DNA of 64,000 nucleotides from the NCBI RefSeq assembly GCF_012034335.1, contig NZ_JAATHJ010000006.1, positions 62,001-126,000 of the forward strand, given 5' to 3'. The notes under the pieces are model-generated. The model did no database searches. It was not told the DNA's origin and saw only the letters and a list, made by a program, of their open reading frames with translations. Source of the stretch: Alkalicoccus luteus. GTDB lineage: Bacteria > Bacillota > Bacilli > Bacillales > Salisediminibacteriaceae. Made by a program: the position numbers and the translations under genes. Shown in pieces: positions 18,739-28,740 of this stretch. Each line of letters begins with the position of its first letter. Within the stretch, counting starts at the first letter, position 1.

Positions 18739-19548
18739 TTGCTATATTCGATACAGCCAATGAATCCTATTGCATTTGAAATCGGGCCGATTTCCGTCCA
18801 CTGGTATGGTCTGCTGATCGGCCTCGGTGCCTTTTTAGGGTATCTGATTGCCAACCGGGAAGCGAAAAAGCGCGGTATGCCGGATGATCTGCTTGCAGAT
18901 CTGCTCATGTGGGCACTTCCGGCAGCGATTATCGGAGCTAGATTGTACTACGTCATTTTCCGCTGGGAACAATTTGCGGGGGATCCGGTGCGCGTCTTCT
19001 TTATCTGGGAAGGAGGCCTCGCGATTCACGGAGGCTTGATCGCAGCTGTGTTAACCGGCTACATCTTCTGCCGGATTAAAAACGTCTCGTTCTGGAAAAT
19101 GGCCGACATCACAGCGCCGAGTATTCTGCTCGGTCAGGCAGTGGGACGCTGGGGCAACTTCGTGAACCAGGAAGTTTATGGCGGGGAAGTATCCCGTCAG
19201 TTTCTCGAGTCGTTGTTCCTGCCGACGTTTATTATCGATCAGATGTACATCAACGGCAGCTACTACCATCCGACTTTTCTGTATGAGTCTCTCTGGAGTC
19301 TCGCCGGAGTGGCGCTGCTGCTCTACTTGCGCCGCGTTAACCTGCGCCGTGGAGAGCTGTTCCTGACGTACGTGATTTATTACTCAATCGGACGATTCTT
19401 CATAGAAGGAATCCGTACCGACTATCTGCTGCTTTTCGGAACCTTCCGAACCGCGATGGTGCTATCTGCCGTCCTTATTGCAGGTAGTATTGCGTTGATT
19501 ATCTACTGGCGTAAAGCAGGCTACACGAAACGTTATTTAGACGACTGA
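18739..19548 (+). CDS. lgt: Prolipoprotein diacylglyceryl transferase
   Basis: Membrane enzyme that adds diacylglycerol to the lipobox cysteine of prolipoproteins such as the cytochrome at 2923. 269 residues, the B. subtilis length, with seven hydrophobic segments and the conserved motifs HGGLIA and [13 protein letters not shown] (catalytic Arg and the Lgt signature). Start TTG 18739 is preferred: GAGGTGA (18726-18732) is then spaced 6 bases, whereas GTG 18730 falls inside that site. Confidence 0.95.
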   Translation: MLYSIQPMNPIAFEIGPISVHWYGLLIGLGAFLGYLIANREAKKRGMPDDLLADLLMWALPAAIIGARLYYVIFRWEQFAGDPVRVFFIWEGGLAIHGGLIAAVLTGYIFCRIKNVSFWKMADITAPSILLGQAVGRWGNFVNQEVYGGEVSRQFLESLFLPTFIIDQMYINGSYYHPTFLYESLWSLAGVALLLYLRRVNLRRGELFLTYVIYYSIGRFFIEGIRTDYLLLFGTFRTAMVLSAVLIAGSIALIIYWRKAGYTKRYLDD

Positions 19549-19579
19549 CCGTAACAAAGGAAAGGATGCTTGTTTTCTT

Positions 19580-20539
19580 ATGCAGACATTGAAGAAAGGA
19601 CTGCTCGCCGGCCTTGCAACGACGTGGAAGCTCGGTAAAATCATATTTCCGATCACGCTGATTGTGACGATGCTAAGTCAGACCGTTGTCATGGACTGGC
19701 TGACGCGGGTTCTTTCTCCGATGATGGGCCTGATCGGTCTCCCGGGGGAGGCAGCAATTCCGCTCGTTCTCGGCAATGTGCTGAATCTGTACGCGGCGAT
19801 CGGCGCGATGCTGACGATGGATTTAAGCGTGAAGCAGGTGTTTATCCTCGCCGTGATGCTCTCGTTTTCACACAATTTGTTTGTGGAATCTGCCGTGGCA
19901 AAGCAGGTCGGTCTGCGGATCAGCGTCGTGTTGGCCGTACGGATTGGTCTTGCGCTCGTATCTGCATGGGTGATACACCTCGTATGGCAGGGGGGATCGG
20001 AGCAGGCGAGCTACGGCTTTGTGCCGGCAGGTCCCGAAAACGTCACCGGTACTGCAGACATCTTCTTTTACGGGGTGGAAGCAGCTTTCATCGGGATTCT
20101 GCAGCTGGCGGCGATCGTTATTCCGATCATGCTGTTTGTGCAGGTGATGAAAGATCTGGCGTGGCTGCCTGTCTTTTCGAGGTGGATGACCCCGTTTACA
20201 AAGCTGCTCGGCGTGAAGCCGAATACGTCAACAACACTCGCTTCCGGTCTGCTTTTCGGCCTTGCCTATGGCGCAGGCGTGATGATTCAGGCAGCGAAAG
20301 AAGACGGGGTATCGAAAAAAGATTTGTACCTCGTATTTATTTTTCTCGTGGCCTGCCATGCAGTGATTGAAGATACGCTCATTTTTGCTCCGCTAGGCAT
20401 TCCGCTCTGGCCGCTGCTGCTCGTAAGACTCGTGACGGCGATTCTGTTAACGGCTGCTGTCGCCTTTATCTGGAACAGGCTTGAGCAAAAGGAGCAGGAG
20501 GAAGAAGAACCGGCTGCCGCTGCGTCGTCGGACCGGTAG
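19580..20539 (+). CDS. yvoD: Nucleoside-recognition (Gate) domain membrane protein, YvoD-like
   Basis: A 319-residue integral membrane protein with two Gate/nucleoside-recognition domains (about 15-125 and 165-300) and 7-8 hydrophobic segments; the C-terminus is an acidic tail. Members include SpmA/SpmB-like and transporter-like proteins, but the substrate is unknown. Position between lgt and ppaX equals B. subtilis yvoD. Confidence 0.83.
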   Translation: MQTLKKGLLAGLATTWKLGKIIFPITLIVTMLSQTVVMDWLTRVLSPMMGLIGLPGEAAIPLVLGNVLNLYAAIGAMLTMDLSVKQVFILAVMLSFSHNLFVESAVAKQVGLRISVVLAVRIGLALVSAWVIHLVWQGGSEQASYGFVPAGPENVTGTADIFFYGVEAAFIGILQLAAIVIPIMLFVQVMKDLAWLPVFSRWMTPFTKLLGVKPNTSTTLASGLLFGLAYGAGVMIQAAKEDGVSKKDLYLVFIFLVACHAVIEDTLIFAPLGIPLWPLLLVRLVTAILLTAAVAFIWNRLEQKEQEEEEPAAAASSDR

Positions 20540-20554
20540 AAGGGACGAGTCGAC

Positions 20555-21205
20555 ATGAATCAGAAAAAGCTGAATACGGTGCTGTTTGATCTGGACGGCA
20601 CGCTGATCAATACGATCGATCTGATAGTAGCTTCATTCGAACATACGTTGGACCGGTATTTTCCGGGAGCCTACGCCCGGGATGATATCGCACGATTTAT
20701 TGGCCCGCCTCTGTCGGAAACGTTTACGAGGCTGAATCCGGACTATGCAGAAGAGATGATCGGTGTGTACCGCACGTTTAATCATGCGCATCATGACGAG
20801 CTTGTGAAAGGCTATGAGGGCGTTCATGAGACGCTGGAATACTTGCGCAGGGAGGCGTATTCGCTTGCAGTAGTGACGACGAAGCGGAGCGATACGGCGA
20901 TGAAAGGGTTGAAGCTGATGAAAATGGAGCAGTATTTCCCGGTTGTCATCGCGCTCGATCACGTATCGAACTGGAAGCCGGATCCGGAGCCGCTGCTAAA
21001 AGCGCTTGGGCAGCTGGAGCGCCGTCCGGAAGAAGCGATTATGGTCGGCGACAGCGAGCATGATATTCTTGCCGGTAAAAATACCGGCACCCGCTCAGCC
21101 GGCGTTTCCTGGTCGATTAAAGGCCGTGAGCATCTGGAGCGGTTTGAACCGGATACGATGCTCGATCAGATGACCGATTTGATCTCCTTCATGGAGAAGG
21201 ACTGA
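20555..21205 (+). CDS. ppaX: Pyrophosphatase PpaX (HAD family)
   Basis: A 216-residue HAD hydrolase with motif I DLDGTLINT near residues 12-20, motif II T/S near VVTTK, motif III Lys in NWKPDPEP and motif IV GDSEHDI. PpaX hydrolyses the pyrophosphate released when HprK dephosphorylates P-Ser-HPr, and its gene lies in the hprK operon in B. subtilis as here, which supports the specific name. Confidence 0.92.
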   Translation: MNQKKLNTVLFDLDGTLINTIDLIVASFEHTLDRYFPGAYARDDIARFIGPPLSETFTRLNPDYAEEMIGVYRTFNHAHHDELVKGYEGVHETLEYLRREAYSLAVVTTKRSDTAMKGLKLMKMEQYFPVVIALDHVSNWKPDPEPLLKALGQLERRPEEAIMVGDSEHDILAGKNTGTRSAGVSWSIKGREHLERFEPDTMLDQMTDLISFMEKD

Positions 21206-21218
21206 GAGGAGGAGCGTT

Positions 21219-21740
21219 ATGCCCCGGAACACAACGAGCTACCCGGTGGAAACTGCCAACTCGCTCTGGCACATTTACAAAACGGTCCCGTTCTGGAAAG
21301 TAGTACGCAACTTTGTCGTTATTCAGACGGCGCGGTATACACCGTTTCTGCCCATGAAAAACTGGCTGTACCGTACATTTTTGCGCGCTAAAATCGGTCC
21401 GGAAGCAGCTGTTGCACTGATGGTCATGTTTGATGTTATGTTTCCGGAGCGCATTTCCATCGGCCGGAACAGCGTCGTCGGCTATAACACGACGATACTG
21501 GCGCATGAATATCTGATCAGCGAATATCGGCTCGGCGATGTGGTTATCGGAGATAATGTCATGATCGGCGCGAACTGCACGATTCTGCCCGGCGTTACCA
21601 TCGGGGACGGGGCGATTGTCTCGGCGGCAACGCTCGTGCATAAAGATGTCCCTCCCGGTGCGTTTGTCGGCGGGAATCCGATGCAGCTGATCCGACCGGG
21701 CGATACAGAAAAAACAATGGAGTTAAAGGCGCGGGACTGA
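21219..21740 (+). CDS. yvoF: Hexapeptide-repeat acetyltransferase (YvoF-like)
   Basis: A 173-residue protein with a left-handed beta-helix built of hexapeptide repeats (about 85-160: SIGRNSVVGYNT, VVIGDNVMIGANCTI, VTIGDGAIVSAATLV). This is the LacA/CysE/maltose-acetyltransferase fold; the acceptor is unknown. Last gene of the hprK-lgt-yvoD-ppaX run; a hairpin terminator overlaps its stop codon. Confidence 0.85.
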   Translation: MPRNTTSYPVETANSLWHIYKTVPFWKVVRNFVVIQTARYTPFLPMKNWLYRTFLRAKIGPEAAVALMVMFDVMFPERISIGRNSVVGYNTTILAHEYLISEYRLGDVVIGDNVMIGANCTILPGVTIGDGAIVSAATLVHKDVPPGAFVGGNPMQLIRPGDTEKTMELKARD

Positions 21741-21770
21741 TAGGGGATGCTCTGTCAGACCGCGTTTTTT
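21730..21770 (+). terminator. Imperfect terminator after yvoF
   Basis: CGCGG (21730-21734) and CTGA (21737-21740) pair with TCAG (21755-21758) and CCGCG (21760-21764) with a small internal loop, followed by six Ts. It overlaps the end of yvoF. Confidence 0.65.
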
Positions 21771-21870
21771 ATCGATATCCTTCCGGTTGACGGAGCCAAG
21801 GATGGCGTGTAATATATGTCATAAGATCTTTATTGCTCTATCACGTTAGCACATTAAAGTAAACGAAACG

Positions 21871-21892
21871 TTGACATTTCCGGATTCCGGAA
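21871..21892 (+). promoter_or_regulatory. -35 element and palindrome ahead of the his operon
   Basis: A perfect TTGACA (21871-21876) is followed by the inverted repeat TTCCGG-ATT-CCGGAA (21878-21892) within the promoter spacer. The -10 is poor (AATTGATA region, 21895-21902). A weak core promoter with a palindrome between its elements suggests an operator; no regulator is identified. No T-box leader is seen. Confidence 0.5.
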
Positions 21893-21927
21893 CGAATTGA
21901 TACAGACAGGAAAGGAAGACTGATGAC

Positions 21928-23118
21928 ATGACGAAGCTGTTTATGTTTGAAAAGCCGCAGGGGATGCGGGATACACTGCCGGAGCTTTACCAGCTGAAGC
22001 AGCAGATCAAACGCGGCGTCACCCAGGAGGTAACGCAGTGGGGCTATGAATTTGTGGAAACACCGACGGTAGAGTTCAATGAAACGGTCGGCAGCGCATC
22101 GGCCATTCTCGACCGTCAGCTGTTTAAGCTGCTTGACCAGGAGGGCAATACGCTTGTTCTGCGGCCGGACATGACCGCGCCGATCGCACGAATTGCCGCT
22201 TCGACGATGAAAGCATCGGAACGTCCGCTCCGGCTCACATATGATGCAGCCGTTTTTCGCGCTCAGCAGTATGAAGGCGGGCGGCCGGCCGAGTTCGAAC
22301 AGGCAGGCGTCGAGCTGATTGGGGATGATTCTGTCAGTGCGGATGCGGAAGTGATCTCACTCATGGTGTCGTCGATGAAAGCAGCAGGAATTCCGACGTA
22401 TCAGGTAGCCGTCGGGCACGTTGGCTTCGTCAATGCCTTGCTCAAAGAAGTGCTTGGCAATGAGAAGCGGGCATCGGAGTTCCGCCGTTATTTATACGAG
22501 AAAAACTACGTCGGCTTCCGCAAAGCAGTTGAACAGCTCCCGCTTTCCTCACTGGATAAGCGGAGGCTGCTGGAGCTGCTTCGTCTGAAAGGGGACGCTT
22601 CAATTATTGAACGTGCCCGCAGCATCACGGAATCAAGAGCAGGACAAAAGGCGCTCGATCAGCTCGAAAACCTGCTTGACGTGCTTGCTGATTTTGACGT
22701 GGAAGACTGTCTCATTCTCGATCTGAACCTCGTTATGCACATGAGCTACTATACGGGAGTTGTCTTTGAAGCTTACAGTGAAGGTCTGGGCTATCCGCTT
22801 GGAGGCGGAGGCCGCTATGATCAGCTGCTCGGACGGTTTCACCACGAAGAGCCGGCAACCGGTTTTGGACTGCGTGTGGACCGGATGACAGAAGCGCTCG
22901 GCCAGGCAAAGCAGTCTGTGCAAAAGGATGTTTGCGTCATTTACAGCAGTGAACGGCGCAGGGAAGCGTTCGCTGAAGCGAAACGACTCCGCTCTGAAGG
23001 CCGCTCGGTCGTCATACAGGAAATCAGCGGAATTGCCAATATCGATGCGTATTCCAAGCAGTTTGACCGTACCGCTTACTACGTCGGATCAAACGGGGAA
23101 GGGGGAGTCAAGCGATGA
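21928..23118 (+). CDS. hisZ: ATP phosphoribosyltransferase regulatory subunit HisZ
   Basis: A catalytically inactive HisRS paralogue, 396 residues, that partners short-form HisG and carries histidine feedback control. Class II synthetase motifs are present, for example [13 protein letters not shown] near 73-85 and the C-terminal [14 protein letters not shown]. The next gene encodes a short HisG lacking its own regulatory domain, consistent with the need for HisZ. Overlaps hisG by 4 bases. First gene of the his operon. Confidence 0.95.
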   Translation: MTKLFMFEKPQGMRDTLPELYQLKQQIKRGVTQEVTQWGYEFVETPTVEFNETVGSASAILDRQLFKLLDQEGNTLVLRPDMTAPIARIAASTMKASERPLRLTYDAAVFRAQQYEGGRPAEFEQAGVELIGDDSVSADAEVISLMVSSMKAAGIPTYQVAVGHVGFVNALLKEVLGNEKRASEFRRYLYEKNYVGFRKAVEQLPLSSLDKRRLLELLRLKGDASIIERARSITESRAGQKALDQLENLLDVLADFDVEDCLILDLNLVMHMSYYTGVVFEAYSEGLGYPLGGGGRYDQLLGRFHHEEPATGFGLRVDRMTEALGQAKQSVQKDVCVIYSSERRREAFAEAKRLRSEGRSVVIQEISGIANIDAYSKQFDRTAYYVGSNGEGGVKR

Positions 23119-23762
23119 ATCAGGAGCTGTTAACAGTCGCCATGCCGAAAGGTCGTATTTTTGAAGAAGCAGTCGAACTTCTCCGCAAAGCAGGCTACGA
23201 TCTGCCTCCGGAATTTGATGACTCCCGCCGCCTCATTTTGGAAGTGCCGGAATCCGGCATGCAGTTTATCCTCGCAAAACCAATGGACGTGCCGACCTAC
23301 GTTGAACACGGCGTGGCAGACGTAGGCGTAGCCGGAAAGGACGTCATGATCGAAGAAGAGCGTGACGTGTACGAAGTGCTGGACTTGAAAATAAGTGCCT
23401 GCTACATGGCCGTTGCCGCGCTTCCGGACTACAGCCCCGAGCTCGACGTCGCACCGAAAATCGCGTCGAAGTATCCGAAGCTGACGTCCGACTATTTCCG
23501 CGAACAGGGTGAGCAGGTCGAAATCATCAAGCTGAACGGATCGATTGAGCTCGCGCCGATTGTCGGCCTGGCAGACCGGATCGTTGATATCGTATCGACC
23601 GGCCAGACGCTGAAGGAGAACGGGCTTGTGGAAATTGAAACGATGATTCCCATCACTTCGCGCTTCATCGTTAATCCGGTCAGCTACCGGACGAAGGCAG
23701 ACCGGATCGATGATATGGTCGACCGCCTTGCAGAGGTTATCAACGGGGAGGAACAAGCATGA
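23115..23762 (+). CDS. hisG: ATP phosphoribosyltransferase, short form
   Basis: First enzyme of histidine synthesis (ATP + PRPP to phosphoribosyl-ATP). 215 residues, the short form that needs HisZ. N-terminal [12 protein letters not shown] and the phosphate-binding loop [15 protein letters not shown] are visible. ATGA-type overlap with hisZ and hisD shows tight coupling. Confidence 0.96.
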   Translation: MNQELLTVAMPKGRIFEEAVELLRKAGYDLPPEFDDSRRLILEVPESGMQFILAKPMDVPTYVEHGVADVGVAGKDVMIEEERDVYEVLDLKISACYMAVAALPDYSPELDVAPKIASKYPKLTSDYFREQGEQVEIIKLNGSIELAPIVGLADRIVDIVSTGQTLKENGLVEIETMIPITSRFIVNPVSYRTKADRIDDMVDRLAEVINGEEQA

Positions 23763-25039
23763 AACTCGAAGCACTGACGGAAGGCATGTCGCTGAAGCGC
23801 TCGATTGATCAAGGAACGTCGGAACAGCGCAGAACCGTAGAGAAGATTCTGCAGGACGTCCGCACACGCGGAGACGAAGCCGTTGCTGAGCTGACGAAGC
23901 GCTTTGACGGTGCTGAACTCGACAGCATGCGTGTGACCCGGAACGAGCTGGAGCAGGGAGCGGCAGCCGTGTCGGAGGAAACAAGAGAGATCATCCGCGA
24001 GGCAGCAGCCAACGTGCGCGATTTTCACGAGCGTCAGAAGCGGGAAGCGTGGATCACGACGAAGCCGGACGGAACGATTCTCGGCCAGCGCATTCTGCCG
24101 CTCGATGCAGCAGGCGTTTATGTGCCGGGCGGTCGGGCTGCCTACCCTTCTTCTATTATTATGAATGTCGTGCCGGCACAGGTGGCAGGAGTGGAACGGA
24201 TTGTCATGGTCAGCCCTCCGGATGCGGAAGGGAAACTGGCACCGGTCGTTCTTGCTGTCGCGTACGAGCTTGGGGTAAAGGAAATTTACAAAGTCGGCGG
24301 TGCGCAGGCCGTCGCAGCTCTGGCATTTGGTACCGAAACGATTGCACCGGTCGATAAAGTAACCGGACCTGGCAACATCTTTGTAACGCTCGCCAAGCAG
24401 CTTGTTTTCGGCCATATCGATATTGACATGCTCGCCGGACCGAGTGAGATTGTTATTTTAGCCGATCAGTCGGCTCACGCGGACTTCATTGCAGCGGATA
24501 TGCTGAGCCAGGCAGAGCATGATCCGATGTCATCCGCTGTTCTCGTAACGACGAGCCGGGAGCTTGCTGAGGAAACGAAGCAGGAAGTAGAAAAGCAGCT
24601 GCAGACGCTCCCGAAAAAAGAGATTGCAGAACCGTCTATTAACAATCACGGCGCTATCTATGTAGCAAAAGATCTTGAAGAAGCATGCGCTGCAGTTAAC
24701 GAACTGGCTCCGGAGCACCTCGAGCTCCATACGGCCAAGCCGTGGGATGTGATGGCGAAGATCCGCCACGCAGGCGCGATTTTCCTCGGGGAAAACAGCT
24801 CCGAGCCGGTAGGCGACTACTTTGCCGGACCGAACCACGTGCTGCCGACGAACGGCACGGCGCGTTTTTCAAGTCCGCTGAACGTGGATGACTTTACGAA
24901 GAAAACGAGTATTTTATCATACAGCGAACAGGCGCTGGAAGAAAACGGCGCTAAAATTGCTGCATTTGCAAGGCTGGAGCAGCTGGAAGCCCACGCGAGA
25001 GCCATTGAAATCCGAATGAAGAAGGGAGACCGATCATGA
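23759..25039 (+). CDS. hisD: Histidinol dehydrogenase
   Basis: Zinc enzyme that oxidises histidinol to histidine in two NAD-dependent steps. 426 residues, usual length. Conserved segments include [38 protein letters not shown] and PEHLELHT, which hold the metal-binding and catalytic residues. Overlaps hisG and hisB by 4 bases each. Confidence 0.97.
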   Translation: MKLEALTEGMSLKRSIDQGTSEQRRTVEKILQDVRTRGDEAVAELTKRFDGAELDSMRVTRNELEQGAAAVSEETREIIREAAANVRDFHERQKREAWITTKPDGTILGQRILPLDAAGVYVPGGRAAYPSSIIMNVVPAQVAGVERIVMVSPPDAEGKLAPVVLAVAYELGVKEIYKVGGAQAVAALAFGTETIAPVDKVTGPGNIFVTLAKQLVFGHIDIDMLAGPSEIVILADQSAHADFIAADMLSQAEHDPMSSAVLVTTSRELAEETKQEVEKQLQTLPKKEIAEPSINNHGAIYVAKDLEEACAAVNELAPEHLELHTAKPWDVMAKIRHAGAIFLGENSSEPVGDYFAGPNHVLPTNGTARFSSPLNVDDFTKKTSILSYSEQALEENGAKIAAFARLEQLEAHARAIEIRMKKGDRS

Positions 25040-25626
25040 GCCGGACTGCTGGAAGAAAGCGTGATACGAAAGAAACACAGATTGAGCTGGAACTGAACCT
25101 GGATGGGAGCGGAGAGGCTGTACTGCTCACTGATGTCCCGTTTATGACGCATATGCTCGACCTGTTTACAAGACACGGACTGTTCGATTTGAAACTGACA
25201 GCCCGGGGTGATACCGAAATCGATGATCATCACACGACTGAAGACATCGGCATCGTGCTCGGGTCCGCTTTGCAGGAAGCACTCGGCGACAAGCGGGGCA
25301 TCCGCCGCTACGGCTCTGCCTTTGTACCGATGGACGATGCGCTTGCCCACGTTGTAATTGACTTAAGCAACCGGCCGCACTTCGAGCTGAAAGGAACGAT
25401 TCCGCATCAGAAGCTGGGCACATTTGATACAGAGCTGATCGAAGAATTTCTCTGGAAGCTCGCACTCGAGGCGCGCATGAACCTGCACGTCAACGTGCAC
25501 TACGGAACAAATGCGCATCATATCATTGAGGCAGTATTTAAGGCACTCGGCCGTGCCCTGGACGAAGCAGTTCAGCTTGATCCGCGTGTAAAAGGAATTC
25601 CATCAACAAAGGGGAGTTTGTCATGA
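25036..25626 (+). CDS. hisB: Imidazoleglycerol-phosphate dehydratase
   Basis: Monofunctional dehydratase of 196 residues (no phosphatase domain fused, unlike the enterobacterial form). Metal-binding motifs HHTTEDIGI (near residues 68-76) and the second repeat [18 protein letters not shown] are visible. Converts imidazoleglycerol phosphate to imidazoleacetol phosphate. Coupled to hisD and hisH by short overlaps. Confidence 0.97.
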   Translation: MSRTAGRKRDTKETQIELELNLDGSGEAVLLTDVPFMTHMLDLFTRHGLFDLKLTARGDTEIDDHHTTEDIGIVLGSALQEALGDKRGIRRYGSAFVPMDDALAHVVIDLSNRPHFELKGTIPHQKLGTFDTELIEEFLWKLALEARMNLHVNVHYGTNAHHIIEAVFKALGRALDEAVQLDPRVKGIPSTKGSLS

Positions 25627-26249
25627 TCGGTATCATCGACTACGGAATGGGCAATTTGCACAGCGTTACGAAAGCGCTGGAGCGGATTGGCCATGACCCG
25701 TTTTTGTCGGAAGATCCGGCTGAACTGGAAAAAGCGGATATGCTCATTCTTCCCGGCGTCGGCTCCTTTCGCGACGGCATGGCTGAGCTGGAGAAGCGCG
25801 GACTCGACTCGTTTGTAACGAAATGGGCCGAAGACGGCAAGCCGCTTCTCGGCATCTGTCTTGGGATGCAGCTGCTGTTTGATGAGAGCGAAGAGAACGG
25901 TTCAACGAAAGGACTCGGGCTGCTTCCGGGCAAAGTGGTCCGCTTTCGGGAAAATGGAGTGAAAGTGCCGCATATGGGCTGGAACAAGCTGACGTTTAAA
26001 CAGCCGGCACACCCAGTGCTGTATCAGGTGGAAGAAGGGCACGTTTATTTTGTGCATTCCTACTACGTGGAGGCCGGTTCTGAAGATGTGCTCGTCGCGG
26101 TAACCGACTACGCGGATGCTGAAGTACCGGCAGTCGCAGCGTCAGGATCCGTCTGGGCAACACAGTTTCATCCGGAAAAAAGCAGCAGCGTCGGCATGAG
26201 CATGCTGAAAAATTTTGTGGAACAGAAGGGGGGCGTGGAAGTTGACTGA
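25623..26249 (+). CDS. hisH: Imidazole glycerol phosphate synthase, glutaminase subunit
   Basis: Class I glutamine amidotransferase, 208 residues, that feeds ammonia to HisF. Catalytic triad visible: Cys in [11 protein letters not shown] (about residue 80), His and Glu in TQFHPEKSS (about 184-188). Its end overlaps the hisA start by 8 bases. Confidence 0.97.
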   Translation: MIGIIDYGMGNLHSVTKALERIGHDPFLSEDPAELEKADMLILPGVGSFRDGMAELEKRGLDSFVTKWAEDGKPLLGICLGMQLLFDESEENGSTKGLGLLPGKVVRFRENGVKVPHMGWNKLTFKQPAHPVLYQVEEGHVYFVHSYYVEAGSEDVLVAVTDYADAEVPAVAASGSVWATQFHPEKSSSVGMSMLKNFVEQKGGVEVD

Positions 26250-26973
26250 TTTTACGATTTATCCGGCGATCGACATGCGCGGAGGCAAATGCGTCCGTCT
26301 GCTTCAGGGAGACTACGATAAGGAAACGGTTTATGGAGATTCCCCGTATGATATGGCAGCTGCCTTCGCTGAAAAAGGCGCTTCCTGGATTCACATGGTG
26401 GACCTGGACGGAGCGAAAGCAGGAAAGCCGGTGAACGATGCGCACGTGATTCGCGCTGCATCCGAGCTGAACGCAAAGATTCAGATCGGCGGCGGTATCC
26501 GCACGGAAGAAGACATCGTCCGCTATCTGGAAGCCGGCGTCGCACGTGTGATTCTCGGCAGTTCGGCTGTTGCCGATCCGGAGTTCGCGTCAGACATGCT
26601 GCAAAAATACGGCAGCCGCATTGCAATCGGCATTGATGCCCGGGACGGCTATGCAGCCACGCACGGCTGGCTGGAAACGTCACAGGTGAAGGCGGATGAG
26701 CTCGGTAAGCGTCTGGCAGAAGCCGGGGCTGAAACGTTTATCATGACGGACATTTCAAAGGACGGCATGATGTCCGGACCGAACGTCGAGGCCATTGCTT
26801 CACTTGGACGGGCAACCGGTAAACGCGTGATCGCTTCCGGCGGCGTCAGCAGCATCGAAGACGTCAAGGAGCTCGCTTTACGAAGCGGAGACGGCATTTC
26901 CGGAGCGATTATCGGTAAAGCACTTTATACCGATGCTGTAACGCTGGAGGACGCGCTGAAGGAGGAATCGTAA
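26242..26973 (+). CDS. hisA: ProFAR isomerase
   Basis: TIM-barrel isomerase of 243 residues. Catalytic Asp in [15 protein letters not shown] (near residue 10) and in IGIDARDG (near 130), phosphate-binding GGGIRTEED and ASGGVSS. Start TTG 26242 is chosen because it yields the family N-terminus and stands about 8 bases after AAGGGGGGCG; the longer frame from ATG 26215 lies wholly inside hisH and has no ribosome-binding site. Confidence 0.94.
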   Translation: MTDFTIYPAIDMRGGKCVRLLQGDYDKETVYGDSPYDMAAAFAEKGASWIHMVDLDGAKAGKPVNDAHVIRAASELNAKIQIGGGIRTEEDIVRYLEAGVARVILGSSAVADPEFASDMLQKYGSRIAIGIDARDGYAATHGWLETSQVKADELGKRLAEAGAETFIMTDISKDGMMSGPNVEAIASLGRATGKRVIASGGVSSIEDVKELALRSGDGISGAIIGKALYTDAVTLEDALKEES

Positions 26974-26975
26974 CG

Positions 26976-27734
26976 ATGCTGACAAAACGAATTATTCCCT
27001 GCCTTGATGTAAAGGAAGGCCGAGTTGTAAAAGGGGTGCAGTTTGTAAACCTTCGCGACGCCGGTGATCCGGTTGAGCTTGCTTCTTTTTATGATGAGCA
27101 GGGTGCTGATGAGCTCGTATTCCTTGATATTTCGGCATCCCATGAAGGACGAGAAACGATGGTCGACGTGGTCCAGGAAGTGGCCGGCAAGCTGGCGATC
27201 CCTTTCACCGTAGGAGGCGGCATCAATTCGCTCGAGGACATGAAGCGGATTTTGCGTGCCGGCGCTGATAAAGTATCGCTAAACACAGCGGCATTAATGC
27301 GTCCGGAGGTAATTAAAGAGGGCGCAGACTTTTTCGGAAGCCAGTGTATCGTGTTAGCAGTCGATGCCAAATGGGATGACGAGCTGCAGTCATGGCGGGT
27401 GTACACGCACGGAGGCCGGAAGCCGACTGAGCGTGACGTCATTTCCTGGGTAACGGAAGCCGTAAGTCTCGGAGCCGGTGAAATTCTGCTGACGAGCATG
27501 GACGAGGACGGTGAAAAGAGCGGCTTTGCAGAAGAACTGACGAAAGCGGTCAGCGAAGCGGTATCGGTGCCGGTGATCGCATCCGGCGGAGCTGGAAACG
27601 CGGCCCATTTTGAGTCTGTATTTGTGAACGGGAAAGCAGATGCAGCGCTTGCCGCTTCTATTTTTCACTACCGCGAAACGTCTGTTGCAGAAGTGAAAGC
27701 GTATCTTAAAGAAAAGGGGCTGCCAATCCGATGA
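26976..27734 (+). CDS. hisF: Imidazole glycerol phosphate synthase, cyclase subunit
   Basis: TIM-barrel cyclase, 252 residues, partner of HisH. N-terminal [17 protein letters not shown] with catalytic Asp11, second catalytic Asp in [12 protein letters not shown] (about 130), phosphate loops GGGINS and [11 protein letters not shown]. Follows hisA after two bases and overlaps hisI by 4. Confidence 0.97.
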   Translation: MLTKRIIPCLDVKEGRVVKGVQFVNLRDAGDPVELASFYDEQGADELVFLDISASHEGRETMVDVVQEVAGKLAIPFTVGGGINSLEDMKRILRAGADKVSLNTAALMRPEVIKEGADFFGSQCIVLAVDAKWDDELQSWRVYTHGGRKPTERDVISWVTEAVSLGAGEILLTSMDEDGEKSGFAEELTKAVSEAVSVPVIASGGAGNAAHFESVFVNGKADAALAASIFHYRETSVAEVKAYLKEKGLPIR

Positions 27735-28366
27735 CAGCAGTTGAAAACCTACAGTTTGACGATCAGGGATTAATTCCTGCAATCGTTCAGGATCAAGCAA
27801 CGAAAGAAGTACTGACGCTTGCCTACATGAATAAAGAGTCACTGGAAAAGACGCTTGAGACACGGGAAACGTGGTTTTACAGCCGGTCACGTCAGGAGCT
27901 TTGGCATAAAGGGGCTACCTCCGGCAATACGCAGCGGGTCACCGATGTCCGCTTCGACTGCGACCAGGATGCTCTCGTCGTGCTGGTCGAACCAGCAGGG
28001 CCCGCCTGTCATACCGGTGCAGTCAGCTGTTTCACCCACAGTATGCTTGAGGAAAAGCAGGCCAAAAGCCGCTTTGCGGTGATTGAGGAGCTGGAGCAGC
28101 TCTTGGCGGAGCGGGAACAGACGATGCCGGAAGGCTCTTACACGACGTACTTGTTTGAAGAAGGAATTGATAAAATTCTTAAGAAAGTCGGTGAGGAAGC
28201 ATCCGAAATTATCATCGCTGCCAAAAACGGTGATAAACAGGAGCTCGTCTGGGAAAGTGCAGATTTTCTCTACCACTGGCTCGTGCTGCTTCAGGAACAG
28301 AAGCTTTCCGTTGATGATGTGCTGAAACGGCTTGAAGAGCGTCACAGCGGCAAAAAGGGAGTCTGA
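27731..28366 (+). CDS. hisI: Bifunctional phosphoribosyl-AMP cyclohydrolase / phosphoribosyl-ATP pyrophosphatase
   Basis: Fusion of HisI (about 1-115) and HisE (about 120-205), 211 residues, catalysing steps 2 and 3 of the pathway. The cyclohydrolase motifs [32 protein letters not shown] and [11 protein letters not shown] supply zinc and magnesium ligands. The HisE half has [15 protein letters not shown]. Last gene of the operon; hisC is absent from this cluster, so histidinol-phosphate aminotransferase must be elsewhere, as in B. subtilis. Confidence 0.96.
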   Translation: MTAVENLQFDDQGLIPAIVQDQATKEVLTLAYMNKESLEKTLETRETWFYSRSRQELWHKGATSGNTQRVTDVRFDCDQDALVVLVEPAGPACHTGAVSCFTHSMLEEKQAKSRFAVIEELEQLLAEREQTMPEGSYTTYLFEEGIDKILKKVGEEASEIIIAAKNGDKQELVWESADFLYHWLVLLQEQKLSVDDVLKRLEERHSGKKGV

Positions 28367-28378
28367 TTTGCCTGGAAC

Positions 28379-28420
28379 GCACTGAAAAAGAGGGAATTGC
28401 CCCTTTTTCAGTGCTTTTTT
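28379..28420 (+). terminator. Rho-independent terminator of the his operon
   Basis: GCACTGAAAAAGAGGG (28379-28394) pairs with the complementary arm ending CAGTGC at 28414 across an AATTG loop, with a six-T tail. Confidence 0.92.
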
Positions 28421-28437
28421 ATGTGGGGCGTTGAGGC

Positions 28438-28603
28438 GCGGTCGGTTTATGGACCGCAGCTAGGTTCATGTTAGTGTCTGTCGCTTTCGGGGGACCTCGT
28501 TGAGTTATAGTTGCGGGCCGGCGAGCTACGTTTTAGCCGGCTAGTGTCGCTTTTGACCGCGGGCCTGCTTGAAGAAAGCAGCGATGCTTCATAGGCAGGC
28601 CGC
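28438..28603 (+). other. Structured 320-bp intergenic region with three hairpins
   Basis: Between the his terminator and the sodium channel gene there is no gene. Three separate inverted repeats occur: GCGGTC/GACCGC (28438-28443, 28452-28457), GCCGGC/GCCGGC (28517-28522, 28536-28541) and GCGGGCCTGC/GCAGGCCGC with one bulged G (28559-28568, 28595-28603). No strong promoter or T tract is visible around them, so a small RNA is possible but not shown. Confidence 0.4.
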
Positions 28604-28692
28604 ACTCTATAAAAATAAGCTGGAAACGGCTTGAATAACCTGCTGTACTGTCTTTAGCATCATAAGGCTGAGTCAAACAGCATCATCCGTGC

Positions 28693-28698
28693 TATAAT
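28693..28698 (+). promoter_or_regulatory. -10 element for the sodium channel gene
   Basis: Consensus TATAAT 43 bases before the start codon; the -35 region (around 28670-28675, GAGTCA) is weak. Confidence 0.5.
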
Positions 28699-28740
28699 CA
28701 GGAGCGTGATTATTTCTAAAAAGAAGGACGGAATACATAT

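Noticed and set aside
21741-21927. Possible T-box leader for the his operon
   Set aside because: The gap is only 187 bases, lacks the T-box core sequence and an antiterminator/terminator pair before hisZ.
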